Below are positions 20,021-30,559 of a stretch of 64,000 nucleotides of DNA, piece by piece; positions within the stretch are counted from its first letter, which is position 1, and every line of letters starts with the position of its first letter. A model generated the notes under the pieces. That model was given only the letters and a program-made list of their open reading frames with translations. It ran no database searches and had not been told where the DNA came from. Origin of the DNA: Linepithema humile (lineage: Eukaryota; Arthropoda; Insecta; Hymenoptera; Formicidae). The stretch is from assembly GCF_040581485.1 (NCBI RefSeq), contig NC_090135.1, positions 3,899,001 through 3,963,000 of the forward strand, written 5' to 3'. Both the position numbers and the translations under genes were made by a program.

Positions 20021-21044
20021 TAATACCAATGTTTATTGCAGATACACAAAATAATTGCTTATTATTTATTCACCAACAGTTGAAATCTTGCAAACTTTAT
20101 AATCAGTGATTTCGATTTACGAGATGCGACAACACCTAGGAACCTTAATGGTGCTGAGTCGCTTGGCAACGCCTTGAGACTGTATTATTTGTCCTAAGCC
20201 TTCGCAATATTGAGTCGCTTGTAAGAGATCCGAACGTTTTGAAATTTCAGAAAATACTGAGCGCGATCACTGCGCGACACCGAATTTATACCCGACTTGA
20301 TCAATGGCATCAAAGCGCGTGCCGAAAGACTTTGTAATAAACCGACGAATAATACCGACAAATAATACCGACAAATAATACCGACAAGAAACTCTCTTAC
20401 AAGTCAACTCACAAATACGCATTCGTTTTTTTATAAACTATCGTCGTGCATGACATATATTAACGCATACCATAACTAATTACTTAAGTCTTGCGTTTTA
20501 TAACACAGTTACGTTATATGAAACATAATAAGTGTCATTTCGAATGTTCTAACTAAATTGTTTTATGTTTAATATGTTTTTGCTTTGATATCATGGTTTT
20601 TTTTGCATATTTTGTAAACATTTTAACAAAACCGTGATATGAAGCCAAAGATATTTCATATCAGCTATCCATGGCTTCATATCAATGGGGCAGTCAAACC
20701 AAAGACATTGCGACGTGAACTAGCCTCGGAATCACGCCAGATCCGAGGGAGCACACAATGGAAATCGATAACCCGCGGTTCTCCACGTTTTTCGGGAGTT
20801 AGATAACTTACGCGGTATCGGCAGTAAATGCACGATCCCCGCTCAGTATATGATAGAGGGGCGTAGTTCCTTGATTTCTATTGGAGATTCTGGAGAGGAG
20901 ATGTCGTCAGAAAAACACCACGTTTAACAATAAAAGTTAATAACACATTATTAAAGAATCATTGAGAATTAACATTGCATAACAAGCTTTAGAACTTCTT
21001 TAAAAGAGACGGTATCGCAAATCAAACCATTATATTCGCCAAAC
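20021..21044. other. No gene seen
   Basis: Mixed-composition DNA. A partial foldback joins gatatcatggtttt (about 20,587) with aaaaccgtgatatgaa (about 20,628). No coding content I can support. Confidence 0.45.
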
Positions 21045-21220
21045 AATGCGTCACAGAAAACAATACTCAAAACAATATTATTCGGAAAACGATAACTAAG
21101 AACGAAACTTCCAAAAATGATACTCCGGAAACGGTACTCGGAGACAACCATCGAAACGATACTCAAACGATATGTGGAAACGATACGCAAGAACGGCAAT
21201 TGGCAACGGCACGTCAAACA
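21045..21220. repeat. Degenerate minisatellite of aaacgatact-like units, left part
   Basis: Loose tandem words such as aaacgatactcaaacgatat, ggaaacggtactcgg and ggaaacgatacgcaagaacgg recur with variable spacing. The array resumes beyond the LINE insertion at 22,384. Confidence 0.55.
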
Positions 21221-22367
21221 TTTTTTTTTTTTTTTAAGGTGGAGAAATCCTTTATGGATACCCGTGATCCTTGGGGGAGGACCACGGGTTATGTGGGACT
21301 CACCCGGAAAAAGGAATTTCCAGGTATACCTACTAAAACTCTACCGGTGACCCACGCTGATCTTATTTAGGAGGATCCAGGGAACCGCCTGTGGCATTAC
21401 TTCCTGAACCCTCTCGGTCCGTCGCCTTAACCGCGACCCCTCACGTCCGAGTGATGGCCCGGACTGCCCCTTTACAGGGCCTTAATCATTTTTTGTTGTG
21501 GGGAAGCAGGGTCACCTCTGCTCCTCTACGCCCTCCCAGTGTTATTGGAGAGGCGGGATTGATGCATAGACCCCCGTCCATGCATCAACCGCCCCGTCCA
21601 GACCGAGAGTGGGGCCGACGGAACTCCGTCTGAAACACCCCGACCCCCGGTCTAGACCCTCCCTGTGTCCCCTCCCCGGCTGTTATGGTAGGAGTGGACA
21701 TATTCTAGCCACTCCCACCACCGAGGGGGGGGGCTTCTTAGCCTCCCCTTTTGGGGGGCTTGGAGGGCGTGGAGAGAGGAAGAAACTCCTCCTTTATTTT
21801 CCCCGCCCCCCTTCTCTTTTTTTCCCCCTGTTTGGTCTTTGATGAGGGAGGGCAGGACGAGTGTATCTCGTCCATATCCTCCCCTAGGCTATCCAAGAGG
21901 AACCTGCTAGCCTCCCCCAATGGTGGGGGAGGTTTTGCCGGTTTTGGAGGCGGCCTCAGGGTCGGAGGCCTTTTGGCCAACCTGACCTCTGATGTCAGCT
22001 CCCAGTGTGGGAACCCACGAGCCACCTCCTCGGCAATCCTCTTTAAAATTCTGGTCCCCAACGGATGTTCGGGGCCATAATACTCCACTGCCAGATCCTG
22101 GTATCTTTCCTTGAAGCGTATGAGTTGGGTATCCGCTCCCCCCCGCCTCACACACCCAGCCCATATCTGGCCAGCAACCTCCCTCCCATCTGGTGGGTGC
22201 CAGATCTCCTCCTGTGGCTTCGTCCAGAATTCTCTGGGATATTCCTGCCGCCACCGAAGGAGAACCACCGAAGGGGGACCCTCCTGTTCTCCCCCAGGAT
22301 GGGGAATTCCTCCACTGCCGGAGAGGAGACGCCATTTTTAGGTAGTGCCCTCTCTCCCTCCCATGGT
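21221..22367 (-). mobile_element. LINE-related insertion with 16-bp TSD
   Basis: T run at 21,221-21,235 (minus-strand poly-A) and a 16-bp direct repeat, aacggcacgtcaaaca at 21,205-21,220 against a one-mismatch copy at 22,368-22,383. The first about 480 bases after the T run (aatcctttatggatac, ttatgtgggactc, ggtgacccacgct, gcagggtcacctct) match the 3' UTR of the LINE at 8,941. The 5' half (about 21,740-22,367) is different: it encodes an open frame without the polymerase tail seen in the other copy. Either it is internally deleted or it is a non-autonomous element that borrows the LINE 3' end. Confidence 0.8.
21738..22268 (-). CDS. Hypothetical ORF in the LINE-related insertion
   Basis: 176 codons, with WRQEYPREFWTKPQEEIW near the start, then LIRFKERYQDLAVEYYGPEH and a proline-rich lysine tail (RPPPKPAKPPPPLGE). 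No RT, RNase H or zinc-knuckle motif. It could be part of the ORF1/gag of the LINE family joined to its 3' UTR by an internal deletion. I do not recognise the family. The frame starts within the element and is not known to be expressed. Confidence 0.35.
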   Translation of the reverse strand: MVLLRWRQEYPREFWTKPQEEIWHPPDGREVAGQIWAGCVRRGGADTQLIRFKERYQDLAVEYYGPEHPLGTRILKRIAEEVARGFPHWELTSEVRLAKRPPTLRPPPKPAKPPPPLGEASRFLLDSLGEDMDEIHSSCPPSSKTKQGEKKRRGAGKIKEEFLPLSTPSKPPKRGG

Positions 22368-22383
22368 AACGGCACGCCAAACA

Positions 22384-22900
22384 ATGCTTAGAAGCAGCAA
22401 CCAAAGCGGTACTCAAAGAGATACTCAAAGAACGATACGCAAAACAGTAGCCGAAAACGTTACTTACATTCGATATTCAAACACGATAATCAAACGCAAA
22501 ACGACACTTAAAAACGGCAATCAAAATGATATGTCAAACGATACTTAGAAGAACGTTACGGTAAACGATACGGTAATAGATTTGCCAGATACGCTCCAGT
22601 CTCTTCCCAAAACTGCAACCTCCGAAATTCCGCCAAGAAACGACGCTCCAATGCAGGCCCACAACGGTAACACCGAAAAGCACGGAGACAAAGGGGGTCC
22701 TGCCAGAGACGTCCCAATTTCCTTAAAGGCGTGAATCCGGAATCTCGCCCAGAAACGACGTTCCAAGGCCAATCCGTATTAACGGTAGCACATGAATTTC
22801 GGTAGCCGACAAAACGTAATACCAACGGTAATTTCGATAGAGGCACTTAAGTTTCCGCAACGAGTTGATTGTTACGCCACAAGGCGTAAATTTGGTAGAA
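22384..22900. repeat. Degenerate minisatellite, right part
   Basis: Continues the pattern of 21,045-21,220 (caaagcggtactcaaagagatactc, aaacgatacttagaag). Then come longer irregular units with agaaacgacgytccaa at about 22,640 and 22,753. Confidence 0.5.
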
Positions 22901-23272
22901 CCCAAATGTTAATTTAACAAACACTTTACTATGAGTATTAAGATATAAACACTTTCACAAAATTATACGTTACAAACACTTGTACTAGATTCCGCTTAAC
23001 ACAAGATAATTCGAAGTTAAAAGTTACAATATTTCCATGTTTGATACAGAGTTTAAATTCGATGGAATAGGATTCAGGGATGTTGCGCGTGTCAAAGTCG
23101 GAGTGGAACTATTCGGAAAATACTAAGACTCTCTCGGATTTTTTGGTTTTGGTAGGGAGGTATTCCTTCTGATGGAGATAAAACAGATTGTCGGGAGATT
23201 AGTGGATCGATTGCTCGAATGGCATGTTTATCGTTCCGTCGGTTTTTCTGGCAGCGAAAATTCAAAGTCAGT
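22901..23272. other. Left flank of the Polinton, no gene seen
   Basis: AT-rich. No 6-bp sequence next to 23,273 is repeated after 62,726, so no target-site duplication can be shown for the Polinton. Confidence 0.5.
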
Positions 23273-23504
23273 AGTTATACTATGGGAGATCTGACCCAGG
23301 GCATCTGAGGGGGTGCGCGGGTGAAGGGGGGAAGAGATTGAAGGGGAGGGATTAATTCTGGAGGAGAGGGAGTAATGACGTCATCGTTTTGGAGGAGAGG
23401 GGATAAATTTGGAGTGGAGGGGGTAACGAGGGAGATGCGGAAGAGAGGGGAAGGTATCAGATTACATCAATTTCCGGAAGAGATAAGATAAGGATTGTTT
23501 ATAT
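23273..23504 (+). repeat. Left Polinton terminal inverted repeat (confirmed part)
   Basis: Matches the reverse complement of 62,496-62,726 along its full length with scattered differences (agttatactatgggag ... ggaagagataagataaggat). The repeat probably continued inward, but its right counterpart was lost. Confidence 0.9.
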
Positions 23505-24005
23505 AAGTTAAGGATTGTTTATACAAACATGAGTCATTGAGAGATAAGGATTGTATATATAAGATAAGGACTGTTTATATAATAATGTTTATGTTAAAAT
23601 GTTTATATAAAAATGATTTATAGTTCTAAGAACTATTTACAAAGGCGTCATTGTTCAAATTTCTTAGAATTTTCATGCAGGTTTACCTAAGAGACGCTAT
23701 TTTGCATCAAATAATGATGTCATCGCTATTTTTAGGCTGCTCTTTAGAGCGCCAGATTTAAGATAAGGATTGTTTATATAAAAATGATTTATAGTTCTAA
23801 GAATTATTATAATGGCGTTATAGCTATTTTTAGGCCGCTCTAAGAGCGCCAGATTTAAGATAAGGACTGTTTATATAATAATGTTTATGTTAAAATGTTT
23901 ATATAAAAGTGATTTATAGTTTTAAGAACTATTATAATGACATCATTGCTATTTTTAGAACCTTTGCAGGCATTTGCAGGTTCGTGCAGGTTTATAGATT
24001 ACGTC
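23481..24005 (+). repeat. Subterminal repeats inside the left Polinton end
   Basis: Words agataaggattgtttatata, aatgatttatagttctaagaa and ctatttttaggcygctct recur three times in the same order. Two units contain a small hairpin (gctctttagagc; gcgctcttagagc on the opposite strand). Such subterminal repeats could bind replication or integration proteins (inference). Confidence 0.7.
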
Positions 24006-24029
24006 ATCGCAATGTTTATACAATAAGGG

Positions 24030-24037
24030 TATATAAG
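24030..24037 (+). promoter_or_regulatory. TATA box of the Polinton polymerase gene
   Basis: tatataag lies 39 bases upstream of the first ATG (24,076) of the polymerase reading frame, in otherwise non-coding DNA. Confidence 0.55.
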
Positions 24038-24075
24038 GCCCGCGGAAAAATTACGAATTTTTAAAGTCATTCGCA

Positions 24076-27000
24076 ATGGAGAAGGAGCGCGATCTTACCG
24101 TACGAGCAGTGAATATCAAAACGTTGGGAGACTTTCTCCCGTATTACAGCGAGTGCAACAAGTACCTCGATTCTCTGAGGGAAAAATGTCGCAAGAAGCA
24201 ACGAACCGGAGTAGTCAACTCTCTGGTGGCGCAAATTGTGCGTCTGGAGGGTGTGAGGAACACCCTGCATGAGCGTTTTGTGCCCATCGGTGCTGGATAC
24301 GGCGGATACGAGAAGAAGGGCTACACGTGGAAGGAGATCGAGACGGCGTTTAGGAACCGTGTGCTGACGGGTGCGGTTGTCAATTCCGACTTCATCGATC
24401 CTCGTGAATTTGTGGAAAATATAAGAAATACGGTTATTGAGCGGATTCAGAGCGTCATGGCGGAGCATGGGAACGTAAAATCAACACCGCGTTCAACGGG
24501 GAATTTATCGCGGGTAACAAGACAGCCGTGAAGACCATCGCCACGAAGAATCAAGAGATATAACATCTGATTTACAAGAGTGGTACACGAAGCATGTGGT
24601 TGACGTCATACAGGCATCTCTGGAGGAATTTCAGGAACGCGACAGCGGATGGGCGTTGTCACGTATCCTGAACCTAACAATCAACGTCAACAAGTTGAAT
24701 CCTCTACACGCGGGATGCCACACCGAGTTACCGCGGAAAATTATGTTAAACAAGGCGGTGGTCAACGTGAAATCAAACGATAATGCGTGCTTTGCGTGGG
24801 CGGTGGTAGCAGCTTTGTATCCTGTGGAAAAGTACTCGGAAAGAGTATCGCAGTACCCGCACTATTCAACGGTGCTGAATCTGTGTGGTATTAAGTTCCC
24901 CGTGAAGCTACCACAAATATCAAAGTTTGAGAAACTAAACGCCATCTCCGTTAACGTCTTTACCACCCAAGACTCCAAAATCGTCCTTCTGCGGCTCACC
25001 GACAACAAGAAAGAGAAGCATGTCAATTTGTTGTACGTGCACGGAAACAACAATGCACATTTTGCATGCATAAAAAATATGTCGCGGTTGGTGAGCTCGC
25101 AATTGAGCAAGCGAAATGACAAAAAGTACATTTGCGATCGGTAAGTAAAAATATACGTATAAAATAATTCGAAACTTTATTCGCAGTTTTAATCATACAA
25201 ATTATTACAGGTGTCTACATTACTTTTATACACAGGAGAAATTATCGGCGCACAGCGTCGATTGCGGCAAGATGAACGATTGTGCCGTCGTTCTCCCCAG
25301 CGAGGACAAAAAGTGGCTGACGTTCAGCAACTACAACCGGAAGGAGTGGCTCCCGTTTGTAGTGTACGCCGATCTCGAATGTTCGCTCGAGAAAAAGGAT
25401 GGACAAGACGGCACCACATACGCCTATCAGCATCACAAGGCGTTTAGCGTAGGATATTATGTAAGTTGTACGTACGACAATTCTTTATCTAGTTTTAAAT
25501 CTTATCGCGGTGAGGATTGCACAGCGTGGTTCGTTAACGAACTGCACAATTTGGCGCACCGCGTGAAAGCAATCCTCACCACCGTCGTCCCCATGGCGGA
25601 TCTTACGCGGGAGGAATCGGAGGAATTCCGTAGCGCCGTAACGTGTCACGTGTGCGAGAAACCCTTAACAGCAGAAGATACTCGGGTGCGCGATCATTGC
25701 CATCTTACCGGGCGTTACCGCGGTGCCGCGCACTCGTCGTGCAATTTAAATTACAAAGACTCCCACGTTATCCCGGTGATATTTCACAATTTATCCGGTT
25801 ACGACGCGCATTTCATTATTAAAGACGTTGCCAATGCTTTCGAAGGCAGCGTCGAATTGTTACCGCTGACGAAAGAACGTTACATTTCATTCACTAAAAA
25901 TGTTAAAGAAACCGAGGATAAAAAATCAAAATTGTGTATAAAATTACGATTCATCGATTCATTCAGATTTCTTAGTACAAGTCTTAAAAAATTGGCATCT
26001 TATCTGACAACGGACGAATTAAAAATTACACGTTCCGAATTTAGTCATTTATCCGCGGAAAATTTCAATCTGCTTACTCGAAAAAGCGTGTTTCCCTACG
26101 AGTACGTCGACAGCGTCGACAAGCTCCGGGACACAAGCCTACCATCGCGCGAATCGTTTTACAGCTCGCTCACCGGAGAAACGGTATCCGAGAGCGATTA
26201 CGCGCACGCGACAAACGTCTGGCAAACTTTTTCGATCGAAGATCTAGGTCAATACAGCGATTTGTATTTGAAAACAGACGTTTTTTTGTTGGCGAATATT
26301 TTCGAAAATTTCCGAAACATGTGTATAAAGAGTTACGGTTTAGATCCCGCTCAGTATTACACATTACCGGGGTACACGTGGGACGCTATGATGAAGTACA
26401 TGCGCGTAAAATTCGAGTTGCTCACGGACATCGATATGGTGCTGTTTGTCGAGCGTGGTATACGCGGCGGTCTCAGCCAATGCTCCAACCGATACGCCGC
26501 CGCCAACAACAAATACATGTCATCGTACGATCCATCGGAACCATCATCGTACCTAATGTACTTTGATGTAAACAACTTGTACGGCTGGGCAATGTGTCAA
26601 CCGTTGCCCTACGCCAAATTTCGATGGGTCGAAAATGTCGAAAAATTTGACGTAATGCCTGTTGCATCTGATTCGGCTACCGGTTATATGCTGGAAGTCG
26701 ATCTCGAATATCCGGTGAATCTTCACGACGCGCACGCCGACCTGCCGTTCTGCCCGACGCGCGATAAGCCGCCCGGCAAGCGGGAACTCAAGTTACTCGC
26801 AACGCTGTACGATAAGCAGCGTTATGTCATTCACTACCGTAATCTGCAGCAATGCGTGCTACATGGTCTGCGAATTGCAAAGATTCACCGCATACTGCAA
26901 TTCGTGCAATCTCCATGGCTCAGCAGATACATAGAATTAAATACGCAGTTTCGGACACGGGCGACAAACGATTTCGAGAAAAATTTATACAAATTGATGA

Positions 27001-27779
27001 ACAACGCGGTTTTTGGCAAAACCATGGAGAATGTGCGAAATCACACGGATGTACGGCTCCTTACACAGTGGGAGGGTCGGTACGGTGCGGAGACTATGAT
27101 CGCCAGACCAAATTTCTACAGTCGAAGCGTGTTCTCGGAGAATCTAGTCGCCGTAGAGTTGCGAAAACTCGAAGTGAAATTCGACAAGCCGATCTACCTG
27201 GGTATGTGTATCCTCGACATATCCAAGACCTGCTTGTACGAGTTTCACTACGAGTACATGGCGCCTCTCTATGGCAACAATTGTAAAATTTTGTATACCG
27301 ATACCGACAGTCTGAAATACTTTCTACATTGCGAGGACGTATATCACAATATGAAACGCGATATATCCAAATTTGACACGAGCGACTACTCCGAGGACAA
27401 CGTTTACGGTATACCGCGCGCCAACAAGAAAATACCCGGTCTGATGAAAGATGAGAATAACGGCGCGATCATGACGGAATTTGTCGGACTGAGAGCGAAG
27501 ATGTACGCGTTGAGAGTCACCGGACAAAAAGATACAAAAAAGGTGAAAGGCGTAAAGAAAAATATAGTCGCTAGAACGATAACGTTCGACGATTACACTC
27601 GGTGTCTCAACGACGAAATCGAGTTGACGCGGCGTCAATCGTGCATCCGCTCAAAGATGCACGAAGTGTACACCGTGTCGGAGTCGAAGCTCGCGCTCAG
27701 TCCGTACGACGATAAGCGGCACGTCGTATCCGGTTCCACCGATACTCTACCGCGGGGACATTATAAAAGACAATTGTAA
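24076..27779 (+). pseudogene. polB: Polinton protein-primed DNA polymerase B with one intron
   Basis: Replicates the Polinton. The N-terminal part (24,076 to about 24,478, MEKERDLTVRAVNIK start) continues after two frameshifts (near 24,478 and 24,563) into 24,563-25,140. A 70-base intron (25,141-25,210, GTAAGT...TTACAG) interrupts a C2H2 finger, YICDRC..H.....H..DC. Exon 2 (25,211-27,779) is fully open. In order it has: ExoI VYADLECS, a Cys/His zinc cluster CHVCEK...DHCHLTG...HSSCN (25,641-25,745), ExoII HNLSGYDAHF, ExoIII LKTDVFLL, polymerase motif A DVNNLYGWAM (about 26,566), motif B KLMNNAVFGKTMEN (about 26,992), and motif C YTDTDS (27,294-27,311). Exonuclease and polymerase residues all look intact, so only the N-terminal frameshifts inactivate this copy. 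An aataaa signal follows at about 27,868. The long N-terminal extension may be the terminal-protein region (inference). Confidence 0.93.
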
Positions 27780-27936
27780 ATAATGCTTAGTAATTTATAT
27801 AGTTTAATATTTTATGTATTATTGTCGTTATTAGTTTTAAATGTATATATTGTAACATGTTGTAGTAATAAAGAACATCATTGTATATAAATGTATAATA
27901 GTTTATTATAATGCAATGTAAAATATACATAGTTCA

Positions 27937-28875
27937 TTACAATACATCGTCTTTATTTATCCATAAATTATGCGAATTGTCGAATCCCAACCACTTTACA
28001 AACACCTTATCGTCCTTTCGGCGCAACACCTTTTCCACGAGATAAACGTCGGGTTGAGCGGTCTTGAGCAATTCGTACTCGTAGAAGCCTCCCGTGACCG
28101 GATCTTCGCAATAATCTTTAATCAGATACGTCACAGGATTGGTACGTTGCACCGTGGCGATCTTAAACACCTCCGTCGACCAATTCGGCGTATATCCTTT
28201 CTCGAATACAGTTTTGAATTTTCTCACGCGCACCGGATCACCCATCCTGAATTTCGCCGGCGCCGCAATTTTTACATTACTGTACACGGTGCTCAAGAGT
28301 CCCTTTGCGATCTCGGGAGTGACATCGATCGGGCGCATACCGATCGTATGATGTTTACGACCGTTGTATTCCAAGACCAATCGCGGTAAATCGTCGATCC
28401 ACCTGTACGATCCCGTGAGCGTAAAAAACTTCCACATTTCGTTCTTTAACGTGCGATTGAATCGTTCCACCACCGAAGCCTTCATGACCGAGTATGTCGA
28501 ATAATGATTGATGCCGTGTTTCTTGACAAGATTTTGGAAATCTCTGTTGTAAAATTCTTTTCCATGGTCGGTCTGCAAATTTTTCGGAATTCTCTCCCTA
28601 AATATCGCGGAAAATGCTTTGGATGTTTCAATTCCACCTTTGGTCTTTAAGGGCATAGCCCACGCGTACTTGCTCAACACATCGATAACGGTTAGAATGT
28701 AGTTGTAGCCGTCGTTGGATCGCGAGTACGATCTCATCTCGACAATGTCAGCCTGCCACAAATCATCGTATCCTTTCATGACGACTGGCCGACGCGTAAA
28801 GTTTCTTCTCGCTAGTGCGTGGAGCTCGTCCACGAGCGATCTTCTCTCCAGGCTCACCGCTTCCTTCTTGCTCAT
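27937..28875 (-). CDS. int: Polinton integrase with C-terminal chromodomain
   Basis: 312 codons, intact. Retroviral-type integrase core: Asp43 (WQADIVEM), Asp103 (LQTDHGKEF) and Glu137 (ASVVERFNRTLK), with 33 residues between the last two, then an SH3-like region (FRMGDPVRVRK) and a C-terminal chromodomain of about 38 residues (YLVEKVLRRKDDKVFVKWLG, ending LWINKDDVL). Inserts Polinton ends into chromatin; the chromodomain may steer target choice by reading methylated histone H3, as in chromoviruses (inference). Converges on the polymerase gene (157 bases apart). Its ATG overlaps the stop of the upstream coiled-coil gene (ATGA, 28,872-28,875). Confidence 0.95.
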   Translation of the reverse strand: MSKKEAVSLERRSLVDELHALARRNFTRRPVVMKGYDDLWQADIVEMRSYSRSNDGYNYILTVIDVLSKYAWAMPLKTKGGIETSKAFSAIFRERIPKNLQTDHGKEFYNRDFQNLVKKHGINHYSTYSVMKASVVERFNRTLKNEMWKFFTLTGSYRWIDDLPRLVLEYNGRKHHTIGMRPIDVTPEIAKGLLSTVYSNVKIAAPAKFRMGDPVRVRKFKTVFEKGYTPNWSTEVFKIATVQRTNPVTYLIKDYCEDPVTGGFYEYELLKTAQPDVYLVEKVLRRKDDKVFVKWLGFDNSHNLWINKDDVL

Positions 28876-29426
28876 TGCGATTCGTTCTGCTTCTTCTTCA
28901 TTGCCTCATCGTAGTATTCGATGAAATTTTTTCTCACAGCTCTACGAAGATTGTGAATCTCTCGCTCGACAAGACTCTTCGTCTCTCGCTCGTGATCGAC
29001 GAGTTTTCCATCGAGTCGCGCTACACTCTCGTCGAGGAGACCTCTCAGATCGTGAATCTGTCGTTCCAATGCTACGTATCTGGTCTCGATGTAATCGTCG
29101 TGGTCTCTCTTCCAGGTCCGCTCGGTATTCTCCGAATCTTCAAGTCTCGAAAGTACTTCTCGCTTAAAATTTTCACAGAGCATACGATCTCGATTCTCAC
29201 GATCGTTCATAAGCTTGAGGCAATGATCCAGATGCAGCTTGTTGACGGCGTCGATGTCCGCTTCAGGGTCGGCGAGATGTCTGATTACGCGTGACTTGGC
29301 GTTGAAAACCTCACCATCCTTGCAGAGACAATTCTCGCGCACGTAATTCTTCGAGACTCCGCCGCTCTGTCTCGTCACCCTGTCGCTTCCTCCTCCTAGC
29401 TGTAGTCCGAATTTGTTGATTGACAT
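28872..29426 (-). CDS. Polinton coiled-coil protein
   Basis: 184 codons, intact. Starts MSINKFGLQLGGGSDRVTRQ. Residues about 60-170 are rich in Glu/Arg/Lys/Leu with heptad-like spacing (YVALERQIHDLRGLLDESVA, REIHNLRRAVRKNFIEYYD), predicting a long coiled coil. No enzyme motif. Proteins like this occur beside the integrase in many arthropod Polintons and may be structural or DNA-packaging components (inference). The stop codon overlaps the integrase ATG by four bases, suggesting that both are read from one mRNA. Confidence 0.8.
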   Translation of the reverse strand: MSINKFGLQLGGGSDRVTRQSGGVSKNYVRENCLCKDGEVFNAKSRVIRHLADPEADIDAVNKLHLDHCLKLMNDRENRDRMLCENFKREVLSRLEDSENTERTWKRDHDDYIETRYVALERQIHDLRGLLDESVARLDGKLVDHERETKSLVEREIHNLRRAVRKNFIEYYDEAMKKKQNESQ

Positions 29427-29474
29427 TCCTGTAGCATCGCACGAGCAATACTGGCAATAGTTGAAAAGCTGTGA

Positions 29475-30545
29475 TCAATTTATAATCAGACCAGCTTCGC
29501 GCAGTTCCTCGATAATCGAGAGAAACTCGTTGTCGTGCGCGTTGTTTCCCGCCTGACGGGAGGCGTCCAGCAATCGAAGGCGATCCGCCAATTTGTTCGG
29601 ATTATCCCAGTGCACGTAATCGACCGCGTTGTCGGTCACAGTCATGGTCTGTGGTATGTTACACTTGGGTAACGTGTGACCCGCACCTCTCTTATCGAGA
29701 TGTGCAACACCTCCACCTTTCTTAGATATCAGAGGTGTGATGATATGTTTGTATTTGTATCCTTTGTTTCCCAAAATAGGTAAATACGCGTTATGACCGC
29801 GTCTGTGAGCAGTAGCGAGTAGTATGCTCTTGTACTTTTATTTGTCATCCTCCGTACACAGCGTATCGTCGGGAAGTCTTTTAAATATTAATTCAAACAG
29901 ACCGGGCGTGCCCGCGTATTTCACACCGTCCACAATCACATTGTCGTCTCTATCAATGTCGAAGGCCTTGTCTCCAAGAAACGTTCCCGCATCGTTGAAG
30001 TATACACCGTACACGTTGTCGATCCCTCTCTTCTTGTCACCGCTCAAGAGCTCCCCGATGTACTCTTGACCCAGCGGACCCATTTGACCATACAGAGCTT
30101 CCCGACCATCGGACGTTTGCATCGTCTGTCTCACGGATGTTACGAAAGACAGGTCCGTGGTTTCGAACACGTTTTCGGTTGGTAAATATGTCGGCGCTTC
30201 AAACACCAATTTTTGCGGCTAGAACGGAGTCGAGGCTTGTATCGGTGACGTCAATGGGGTCTGTATCGGTGTCGTCAACGAGGTACGCTTTCGATTCTTC
30301 TTCTTCTTTTTCAACTCCGGTGTAGACGGCTCTTTGATAGGATTATCGTCACCCTTGATGTTATCGACGATTCGTTTCAACGGCTCTACGATCGGTTTCA
30401 ACCGTTTCTCCAATTGCACCTCTTGCTCCACTCTACCCGTCTTCAACGTCCGATGCTTCTTGCGAATCGACTCGCTCGTACGAGCGATTTCCTTTGCGAT
30501 CTTCTCCCTCTCGTCGATATCTTTCGTGTTGAGCGTCATCGTCAA
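29475..30545 (-). pseudogene. Conserved Polinton protein of unknown function, two in-frame stops
   Basis: One reading frame of about 357 codons broken only by a TAG (30,219-30,221) and a TAA (29,838-29,840); the frame is otherwise kept. N-terminal third is a charged helix (IAKEIARTSESIRKKHRTL, then PIVEPLKRIVDNI) with a Lys-rich linker. The middle has REALYGQMGPLGQEYIGELL and IDNVYGVYFNDAGTFLGDK. The C-terminal third has GNKGYKYKHIITPLIS and a compact end domain, DYVHWDNPNKLADRLRLLDA...SIIEELREAGLIIN. I recall continuous homologues in insect Polintons but no assigned function. It lies between the coiled-coil gene and the ATPase on the same strand. A virion or replication accessory role is plausible. 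Confidence 0.75.
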
Positions 30546-30559
30546 CGTCTCGAGAACAA

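Noticed and set aside
23267..23272. 6-bp target-site duplication of the Polinton
   Set aside because: gtcagt on the left does not match attaaa on the right, and shifting by a base does not help.
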